The notes beneath the pieces are model-generated. The model was not told the DNA's origin and did no database searches. It saw only the letters and a list, made by a program, of their open reading frames with translations. Of a stretch of DNA of 26,942 nucleotides, positions 21,346 through 26,942 are shown one piece after another. This stretch comes from an uncultured bacterium (GTDB taxonomy: Bacteria; Actinomycetota; Coriobacteriia; Coriobacteriales; Coriobacteriaceae), in contig CAJMLY010000025.1 of assembly GCA_905214425.1 (NCBI GenBank), positions 1 through 26,942 of the forward strand. Reading direction: 5' to 3'. The first letter of the stretch is position 1; every line of letters starts with the position of its first letter. Both the position numbers and the translations under genes were made by a program.

Positions 21346-22365
21346 GTGGGCCATCGGGATTCATGTAATGATTCGCGTGGGGTTCGTTGGGGCATTTTGG
21401 GCGCTGGGCACATTTCTCATCGATTTGCATCGTCGCTCAAGAAGGTCGACGGGGCACGGCTGGTGGCTGCGGCCGGCCGCACTCCTGCGCATGTCGAGGA
21501 ATTTTGCCGAGCGTTTTCGATCGATGCTGCGCATGGCCATGCCTCGGTCGACGATAACGGCGATGCGGCTTATGACGCGCTGATTGCCGACCCCGATGTC
21601 GACGCAATCTACTTGGCTCTTCCGCATGGCATGCATACGCGTTGGGCCTGTCGCTCGCTGCGCGCCGGAAAGGCCGTGCTGTGCGAAAAGCCGGCCGTTT
21701 TGAGTGAGGAAGAGGCTCTCTCGATTGCTTCCACCTCTCGCGAGCGCGGCGTGCTGTTTATGGAGGCGATGAAGAATCGGTTTTGCCCGATGCGCACTCG
21801 CGTGAAAGACTTGCTTGCGTTGGGTGAGCTTGGCCGTATTGTCTCGATTGAAAGCGTGCAAAAGCTCGATTACGGCGAGTCTCCTTCGGGCTATCTGCTT
21901 GATCCGTTGCAGGGCGGCTGTCTATATGACATGGGCTGTTATGCGGTCGGTTGGTTTGAGGATTTGCTCGCGGGCGCGTGCGAGGTTTCGTCCCGTGAAG
22001 TTCGCTGGCGTGACGTATCGGGCGGTCGCGTCGATTGGGCCGACGAGATCCATATGAGCGTCGGCGGTATACCCATTCATATGGTGTGCGACGGCAAAGC
22101 AGCATATGAAAGCCGCTTAACGATTGCCTGTGAGCGGGGCTCGTTGGAAATCGAGCGTCTCCATCGCCCCGAGCTCGCTCATGTGAAGTATTCCGACGGT
22201 CGAGTTCTCGAAATCGACGCACCATTTGAGGTCGATGATTTTTACGGTGAGGTATCGCATGCGACGCAGCTCATTCAGGCGGGGAAACTCGAAAGCCCCA
22301 TCATGTCCCTAGCCGCCACACGGCGCTGCGCACGCATCATCGATGCGATTCGTTTGAAACTTTAG
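21346..22365 (+). CDS. Gfo/Idh/MocA-family oxidoreductase
   Basis: The 339-residue protein has the Rossmann motif RWGILGAGHISHRFA (14-28), the family motif AVLCEKPAVL, and FMEAMKNRFCP followed by a beta-rich domain. This is the trans-dihydrodiol/dehydrogenase-like side of the family; the substrate is unknown. The start is GTG at 21346 with AAGGGGG 5 bases upstream, directly after the palindromic repeat. It is flanked on both sides by related hairpins, so it may be transcribed with its neighbours. Confidence 0.92.
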   Translation: MGHRDSCNDSRGVRWGILGAGHISHRFASSLKKVDGARLVAAAGRTPAHVEEFCRAFSIDAAHGHASVDDNGDAAYDALIADPDVDAIYLALPHGMHTRWACRSLRAGKAVLCEKPAVLSEEEALSIASTSRERGVLFMEAMKNRFCPMRTRVKDLLALGELGRIVSIESVQKLDYGESPSGYLLDPLQGGCLYDMGCYAVGWFEDLLAGACEVSSREVRWRDVSGGRVDWADEIHMSVGGIPIHMVCDGKAAYESRLTIACERGSLEIERLHRPELAHVKYSDGRVLEIDAPFEVDDFYGEVSHATQLIQAGKLESPIMSLAATRRCARIIDAIRLKL

Positions 22366-22434
22366 GGCGTGGGGGGCATGGCGCCAGCGCTTGGAATGCC
22401 TGGAGGCCTTTGCCCCTGATGCCCCTTTTATAAC

Positions 22435-22497
22435 TTGCGGTGGAATACGGTCTGATTGCGCCAAAATAGGGCACCAATAGACCGCATTTCACCGCAA
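22435..22497. repeat. Palindromic intergenic repeat, copy 2
   Basis: Arms 22435-22458 and 22475-22497 pair with one A-C mismatch, a bulged G and one G-T wobble. The outer TTGCGGTGGAATA, the loop AAATAGGGC and the leading TTTTATAAC match copy 1 at 21268-21330. The inner stem differs in sequence (CGGTCT/AGACCG instead of GTTCCTG/CAGGGAC) yet still pairs. Confidence 0.85.
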
Positions 22498-22518
22498 CTG
22501 ATGAGGAGGGAGCTGGAG

Positions 22519-23385
22519 ATGCTGACGATCGGGTGTCATCTTTCGACGACTAAGGGCTATCGGGCGATGGGGGAGACGGCGCTATCCATTGGCGCCAATA
22601 CCTTTGCGTTCTTTACGCGCAACCCGCGCGGTGGCAAGGCAAAAGAACTTGACATGGATGACGTGGCGGCTCTGCGCGAGCTTATGGCACAAAACGACTT
22701 TGGACCGCTGGTGGCGCATGCTCCGTATACCTACAACCCCTGTTCTGCCAAAGAGCGGGCGCGCGAGTTTGCCTTGGAGGCAATGGCCGAGGACTTGCAG
22801 CGTCTGGAAGCACTGCCCGGCAACTACTACAACTTCCACCCCGGTGCGCATGTGGGACAGGGGGCAGACGCCGGCATTCAGATGATTGTCGACACGCTGT
22901 GCCAGGTGATGTTTGAGGGACAGCAGACGACGGTATTGCTCGAGACCATGGCGGGTAAGGGCACCGAGGTGGGCCGTAGCTTTGAAGAACTGGCGTGCAT
23001 TATCGAGGGCGTTGCCGCCAAGCGCCCAGAGCTGTCCGATAAGCTGGGCGTTTGTTTGGACACCTGCCATGTGAGCGATGCCGGCTACGACATCATCCAT
23101 GATCTGGACGGCGTACTCGACGAGTTCGACCGCGTGGTGGGTATCGATCGCTTGCATGCCGTACACATCAACGATTCGAAGAACCCTTGTGGCGCCCATA
23201 AAGATCGCCACGAGTGCATCGGCAAGGGATACCTTGGCAGCGAGGAATTTGGTGGCGGTATGCAGGTTATGCAGAATATTGTATCGAATGGCCGCTTGCG
23301 TTCGCTGCCGTTTATTTTGGAGACTCCGAACGAACTTGCAGGTTATGCAGCTGAAATTAGGCTATTAAGGTCATTGCAGCAGTAA
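22519..23385 (+). CDS. nfo: Endonuclease IV (AP endonuclease)
   Basis: Endonuclease IV cuts DNA 5' to abasic sites in base-excision repair, using three zinc ions. The 288-residue protein has the metal ligands in order: H67 (AHAPYTYN), H107 (NFHPGAH), E142 (LLETMAGKG), D181 and H184 (CLDTCHVSDAGYD), H216 (HAVHINDS), D229 and H231 (HKDRHECIG) and E268 (ILETP). I chose the ATG at 22519 because GAGGAGGG lies 8 bases upstream and the protein then begins at the domain. An in-frame ATG at 22501 and the open frame back into the hairpin are less likely. Confidence 0.97.
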   Translation: MLTIGCHLSTTKGYRAMGETALSIGANTFAFFTRNPRGGKAKELDMDDVAALRELMAQNDFGPLVAHAPYTYNPCSAKERAREFALEAMAEDLQRLEALPGNYYNFHPGAHVGQGADAGIQMIVDTLCQVMFEGQQTTVLLETMAGKGTEVGRSFEELACIIEGVAAKRPELSDKLGVCLDTCHVSDAGYDIIHDLDGVLDEFDRVVGIDRLHAVHINDSKNPCGAHKDRHECIGKGYLGSEEFGGGMQVMQNIVSNGRLRSLPFILETPNELAGYAAEIRLLRSLQQ

Positions 23386-23446
23386 TAACTGTCACAAAGT
23401 AGAGTATTCCATTCACGTTATGGGTTTGTTTCAATCAGTTTTCTCA

Positions 23447-23475
23447 TTGCAGATTCGTAATTCCGGGTGCATAAT
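23447..23475 (+). promoter_or_regulatory. Promoter of the amino acid ABC transporter operon
   Basis: TTGCAG (23447-23452) and CATAAT (23470-23475) are 17 bp apart; initiation near 23482 would give a leader of about 50 nt. Confidence 0.65.
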
Positions 23476-23532
23476 AGCCAACAGTTTTTGCAGACCTCTG
23501 AATCAAACGAGGTCACCGGAAGGAGACTGATT

Positions 23533-24393
23533 ATGAAGCTGAAGAAGCTTGGCGCATTTGCCGCCACGGGTGCTATGGCGCTCGCCCTCGCTCTGACGGG
23601 CTGCGGCTCGTCCAACGCCACCTCTGGTTCTGATGCCGGTTCCAGCAGCTCTGACGACGCTAAGGTCGAGAAGGTCGACGGCTCCAAGGAGTACGCGCTC
23701 GTCAAGGACGGCACGCTGACCGTCGGCACCTCTGCCGAGTACGCGCCGTTTGAGTACAAGGATGACAACGGCGACTACCAGGGATTTGACCTTGAGCTCA
23801 TCAAGGCTATCGGTGACAAGCTGGGTCTGGATGTCGAGTATGTCAACAATGACTTTGACACGCTGGTTCCGGGCGTCGCTTCGGGCGCCAAGTATGACGT
23901 TTCCATCGCGGCTATCACCGACACGCCCGAGCGTGAGAAGGAAGTCACTTTCTCTGATTCCTACTACATGGACGATCAGGCTATCGTGACCAAGGTCGAT
24001 AACACCGACATCACGGCCGATAACTTCAGCGAGAAGCTCAACAACGCCGACGCTACCATCATCGTCCAGTCTGGCTCGACCGCCGAGGCCTTTGCCCAGG
24101 AGAACTTCCCGAAGGCCAAGATCGTCCCCTACAAGGACGCCACCGAGTGCTTCAGCGCTCTGCAGTCCGATAAGGGCGACGCCGTAGTCACCAACCGCTC
24201 CGTTGCCAGCCAGCTGACCGCCGAGCAGTTCAACACCTGCCAGACCATCAAGCAGATCAGCACCGGCGAGGAGTACGCCATCGCCATCAACCAGGGCAAC
24301 ACCAAGCTCAAGGACGACATCAACCAGGCCATCAAGGACCTGACAGACGACGGTACCGTCGACGCCCTCATGGCTAAGTACAATATCAAGTAA
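23533..24393 (+). CDS. Polar amino acid ABC transporter substrate-binding lipoprotein
   Basis: This 286-residue lipoprotein captures an amino acid outside the membrane for the transporter encoded downstream. It has a lipoprotein signal peptide with lipobox LTGC (lipidated C24), a Ser/Asp-rich linker (25-45), and a family-3 solute-binding fold beginning LTVGTSAEYAPFEY, then GFDLELIKAIGDKLG and ITDTPEREKEVTFSDSYY. Glutamine, arginine, histidine or cystine are possible ligands; reading cannot decide. AAGGAG lies 8 bases before the ATG at 23533. A hairpin separates it from the permease gene, which commonly lets the binding protein be made in excess. Confidence 0.95.
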   Translation: MKLKKLGAFAATGAMALALALTGCGSSNATSGSDAGSSSSDDAKVEKVDGSKEYALVKDGTLTVGTSAEYAPFEYKDDNGDYQGFDLELIKAIGDKLGLDVEYVNNDFDTLVPGVASGAKYDVSIAAITDTPEREKEVTFSDSYYMDDQAIVTKVDNTDITADNFSEKLNNADATIIVQSGSTAEAFAQENFPKAKIVPYKDATECFSALQSDKGDAVVTNRSVASQLTAEQFNTCQTIKQISTGEEYAIAINQGNTKLKDDINQAIKDLTDDGTVDALMAKYNIK

Positions 24394-24415
24394 AATAACT
24401 ACTTGATTGCGCGCG

Positions 24416-24442
24416 GGCCCTTTCCGTTTTGCGGAGAGGGCC
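24416..24442 (+). terminator. Attenuating hairpin between binding protein and permease
   Basis: GGCCCT (24416-24421) with AGGGCC (24437-24442) and inner CCG/CGG form a stem followed only by TTTGCGCTTCTC. A partial terminator would lower expression of the permease and ATPase relative to the binding protein. Confidence 0.5.
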
Positions 24443-24510
24443 TTTGCGCTTCTCTTGACGGAGAGCGTTTCCGTCTCGTTTTGCCGGCAACTTCTACGAT
24501 AGGAGCCACC

Positions 24511-25872
24511 TTGTCTCGACTGAACAAAGGGGCCGCGGAGCAGCGTTTTCCACTGTCCGCCTTGCTCCAAAAGCTAGCCTGCGTCATGGCCGTGGCGCTC
24601 GCGCTGGTGTGCGCGGGGGCATATGCGCCCACGACCGCTCAGGCGCTTGAGACCGCAAAGATTACCGCCCGACCCAACACCGGTTCGGGCAGCGATGTGG
24701 TCGGCGGCACCGAGACGCGCATTACCTGGGAAGTTCAGGCCGATGCCGACGAGGAGCTGAGCGGTCTTTCTTTGACGTTTGTCGACGGCACGACATTTGG
24801 TGCCGATGACACGCGATTGACGATGCTCTCGGGCGAGGACCTCATGGATCGTACGCCCATGAAGCCCACGTGCAAGGCTGACGGCCAGACGCTCAAGATT
24901 GACTTTGGCGAGACGGCGCCTGCCGGCGGCTTTTTCCGTGTCGAGGTTTACGGCGTGACCTTCCCCGTCGAGGGCGGCGATGAGGCCTTTAGCGGCACCT
25001 ATACGCTCGCCGACGGGTCGACCAAGAAGATCTCCAAGATTCCGTCGGTGGAGATCAAGGGCGTGACGGCCTTCGATAACTTCCTGGCTGACCTTAAAGA
25101 GCAGCCGTGGGTCGAGGCGTGGAACTCCAATATGTTCCTGCGCCTGTTCCTGAACCCGGTCATTTTGGTCCAGAGCCTGCCGATCGTCTTCAAGGGCTTC
25201 CTTATGTCGCTCTCGATCGTGCTTGTGGCGTTTCCGCTGGCAATTCCCTTCGGTTTTGCCCTGTCGCTCATGCGCATCTCTAAGTCGCGCATCCTGCGCT
25301 GTCTTGCCGGCATCTATGTGAATATCATTCGCGGTACGCCGGCGTTCCTGCAGATCTATATCGCGTTTTTCGGTCTGCCGCTGGCCGGTGTCAAAGTGGA
25401 CGACTATGTGCTGGGTGTTATCGTCATGGCCATGAACTCGTCTGCGTACTTGTGCGAGATCTTCCGTGCCGGTATTCAGTCGATCCCCAAGGGCCAAAAC
25501 GAGGCTGCTCGCTCGCTGGGCATGAATGCCTTCCAGACGCTGCTCTATGTCATGATTCCGCAGACGTTCCGCAATGTCCTGCCTACGCTGACCAGCGAGT
25601 TTATCTTGCTCTACAAGGACACGTCGCTGCTTGCCGCCGTGGGTGTCGTCGAGATCGTCATGAACGCCCGCACCATCGTGGCCACGACGGGCTCCATCAC
25701 GCCGTATGTGGTTGCCGCTCTGTTCTATCTGGTCATTACCCTGCCGCTTGCGCGCTTGGTGAGCGGTCTTGAGGCGAGACTTCTGGGGACGGCCGAAACC
25801 AAAAAGAAGCGTCCCACCAAGAGCGCCGGACAGGTTGTCGCGACGCCCGCCGATCATATCGCCGGTCTGTAA
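24511..25872 (+). CDS. Amino acid ABC transporter permease with N-terminal exported domain
   Basis: The last ~230 residues are a typical polar amino acid permease: transmembrane segments from about 215, the RGTPAFLQIYIAFFGLP region and the EAA loop IPKGQNEAARSLGMNAFQ (325-342) that contacts the ATPase. In front stands an unusual ~200 residues: a signal-peptide-like segment (16-45, ending APTTAQA) and a probably beta-rich domain (46-185) predicted to lie outside the cell. The start is TTG at 24511, with AGGAG 5 bases upstream; 36 further open codons before it have no ribosome binding site. Total 453 residues against about 220 usual. The extra domain might be a built-in binding or docking module; I do not recognise it. 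Confidence 0.92.
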   Translation: MSRLNKGAAEQRFPLSALLQKLACVMAVALALVCAGAYAPTTAQALETAKITARPNTGSGSDVVGGTETRITWEVQADADEELSGLSLTFVDGTTFGADDTRLTMLSGEDLMDRTPMKPTCKADGQTLKIDFGETAPAGGFFRVEVYGVTFPVEGGDEAFSGTYTLADGSTKKISKIPSVEIKGVTAFDNFLADLKEQPWVEAWNSNMFLRLFLNPVILVQSLPIVFKGFLMSLSIVLVAFPLAIPFGFALSLMRISKSRILRCLAGIYVNIIRGTPAFLQIYIAFFGLPLAGVKVDDYVLGVIVMAMNSSAYLCEIFRAGIQSIPKGQNEAARSLGMNAFQTLLYVMIPQTFRNVLPTLTSEFILLYKDTSLLAAVGVVEIVMNARTIVATTGSITPYVVAALFYLVITLPLARLVSGLEARLLGTAETKKKRPTKSAGQVVATPADHIAGL

Positions 25873-25884
25873 GGAGGTCCTGTC

Positions 25885-26634
25885 ATGAGTGAAACGAATT
25901 CCAACGAGGTCGTTGTCAGCATCAAGAACCTCCAAAAGGCTTTTGGCGATAACGTGGTTCTGCGTGATATCGATCTGGACGTGCACAAGGGTGAGGTCGT
26001 TGTGGTCCTGGGCCCCTCGGGCTCGGGCAAGTCGACGATGCTTCGCTGCATCAATCGCCTGGAGCATCCCACGAGCGGCTCGATTGTCGTTGAGGGCGTG
26101 GATGTGTGTGCCAAGGGCGTCGACCTCAATAAGGTACGTACGCACTTGGGCATGGTGTTTCAGCAGTTCAACCTGTTCCCGCACCTGTCGGTCAAAAAGA
26201 ACGTCATGCTTGCGCAGCAAAAGGTGCTCAAGCGCAGTAAGGAAGAGGCCGAGAAGATCGCCATCGAGGAGCTGACCAAGGTCGGCCTGGCCGAGCGCAT
26301 CGATTTTATGCCGAGTCAGCTTTCGGGCGGCCAGCAGCAGCGCGTCGCCATCGCCCGCGCCCTGTCGATGAACCCGCACGTGATGCTCTTTGACGAGGCC
26401 ACGTCGGCGCTCGACCCCGAGCTCGTCCGCGATGTATTGGGCGTCATGCGCGACCTGGCACGTGACGGTATGACCATGATCGTGGTAACGCACGAGATGG
26501 GCTTTGCCCGCGATGTCGCCGACCGCGTCGTCTTTATGGACGGCGGCGTCATTGTAGAAGAGGGTACGCCGAGTGAGGTCTTCGACCACCCCAAGAGCGA
26601 GCGCACCAAGGCGTTCTTGGGCAATATCTCGTAG
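25885..26634 (+). CDS. Amino acid ABC transporter ATP-binding protein (GlnQ type)
   Basis: The 249-residue ATPase powers the transporter. It has Walker A GPSGSGKST (43-51), Q-loop FQQFN, signature LSGGQ (146-150), Walker B VMLFDEAT (D170, E171) and switch H203 in VTHEM. The LFPHLSVKKNVMLAQ segment is characteristic of the polar amino acid subfamily. AAGGAGGT overlaps the permease stop codon and the ATG follows 12 bp after that stop, so the genes are coupled. A terminator follows. Confidence 0.97.
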   Translation: MSETNSNEVVVSIKNLQKAFGDNVVLRDIDLDVHKGEVVVVLGPSGSGKSTMLRCINRLEHPTSGSIVVEGVDVCAKGVDLNKVRTHLGMVFQQFNLFPHLSVKKNVMLAQQKVLKRSKEEAEKIAIEELTKVGLAERIDFMPSQLSGGQQQRVAIARALSMNPHVMLFDEATSALDPELVRDVLGVMRDLARDGMTMIVVTHEMGFARDVADRVVFMDGGVIVEEGTPSEVFDHPKSERTKAFLGNIS

Positions 26635-26660
26635 CGGCGCGTCGAAATTGTCGATATAAC

Positions 26661-26697
26661 AAACGGGGATCGGATAGTATCCGGCCCCCGTTTTTGT
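26661..26697 (+). terminator. Terminator of the amino acid transporter operon
   Basis: AACGGGG/CCCCGTT and TCGGAT/ATCCGG arms form a 13-bp stem with one internal A-C mismatch and loop AGT. TTTTTGTTT follows. Confidence 0.88.
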
Positions 26698-26766
26698 TTG
26701 GGCATGAGCGACTGTTGTTGTGCGGTGCTCGGCTGTTAGTTGCCTTGCGACTTTCTGGCGGCTTCG

Positions 26767-26942
26767 TTAGGCCAGCTCCGCTCCCAGGGCCTTGCAGGCC
26801 GCCTCGCCCTCATCGTCGGGCGCATCGTAGCAGATGGTGGAGTCCACGACGTTGACGCCGGCCTCGTCGGCGTCGGCTTTCCAGTTATCCATCCACTCGC
26901 CCTCGGCCCACGAATAGGAGCCAAAGAGGACGACCTTCTTGT
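26767..26942 (-). CDS. Flavodoxin, C-terminal part (5' end outside window)
   Basis: The last 57 codons of a minus-strand gene run off the window end; the stop TAA is at 26769-26767. The visible protein starts KKVVLFGSYSWAEGEWM and includes NVVDSTICYDAPDDEG. This is the typical end of a short-chain flavodoxin: the FGSYSWAEG loop contacts FMN and a final helix follows. Flavodoxins carry electrons on FMN and replace ferredoxin in anaerobes. It is convergent with the transporter operon. The N-terminal half with the phosphate-binding loop is not in view. Confidence 0.88.
   Translation of the reverse strand, partial: KKVVLFGSYSWAEGEWMDNWKADADEAGVNVVDSTICYDAPDDEGEAACKALGAELA

Noticed and set aside
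24574..26589. 671-codon minus-strand frame across the ABC transporter genes
   Set aside because: Arg/His/Asp-rich shadow of two clear transporter genes, without a ribosome binding site or domain.
26736..26924. 62-codon minus-strand frame at the window end
   Set aside because: It is a shadow in the wrong frame; the adjacent frame on the same strand encodes the flavodoxin C terminus.

Overview
The window looks like chromosomal DNA of an anaerobic, moderately GC-rich actinobacterium of the class Coriobacteriia, most probably Collinsella or a close gut relative. This is inference from protein style, codon use and gene set, including an oxygen-sensitive class III ribonucleotide reductase with its activase. 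No phage, transposase or CRISPR genes are visible. Nearly all the DNA is housekeeping or metabolic; most of the unusual signal lies between the genes.

Layout. Positions 1-2441: a tRNA-Gly cut by the window edge, a partly duplicated tRNA 3' end plus terminator, a GH13 alpha-glucosidase, then a second tRNA-Gly, a tRNA-Val and a terminator. Positions 2442-6283: nrdD, preceded by a well-placed pair of NrdR-box-like sites, and nrdG. The two genes are separated by about 425 bp holding a perfect 35-bp inverted repeat and a second long hairpin. Positions 6351-8021: a folate operon, folE - HD phosphohydrolase - folB. Positions 8028-9892 (minus): a YgjP-type metallopeptidase and an M19 dipeptidase. Positions 10013-11023: a SlyD-like FKBP followed by a UreE-like protein, with no urease genes in view. 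Positions 11105-15504: a Cof-type HAD phosphatase, then on the minus strand a PerR-like regulator, acylphosphatase, a Gfo/Idh/MocA oxidoreductase, RNase HI and a LysR regulator.

Positions 15505-17189 form the most interesting regulatory unit. The LysR gene is divergent from an O-acetylhomoserine sulfhydrylase (metY). Between them are a T-N11-A operator centred near -66 of a well-formed metY promoter and a roughly 180-nt leader. The leader encodes a 17-residue peptide with two Cys and two Met codons behind a near-perfect ribosome binding site, which suggests attenuation by a sulfur amino acid.

Positions 17401-19902: a secreted Tyr/Ser-rich protein, a tiny membrane protein, a ketopantoate-reductase-like gene with a terminator hairpin almost touching its ribosome binding site, and a 64-codon reading frame that seems to lack any normal start codon. 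Positions 20065-23385: a ferredoxin-domain aldo/keto reductase, a second Gfo/Idh/MocA oxidoreductase and endonuclease IV. Two related long hairpins sit in the gaps of this stretch, with conserved outer stem and loop but different, still-paired inner stems. Positions 23533-26634: a polar amino acid ABC transporter whose permease carries an extra exported domain at its N terminus. The window ends in the 3' part of a flavodoxin gene on the minus strand.
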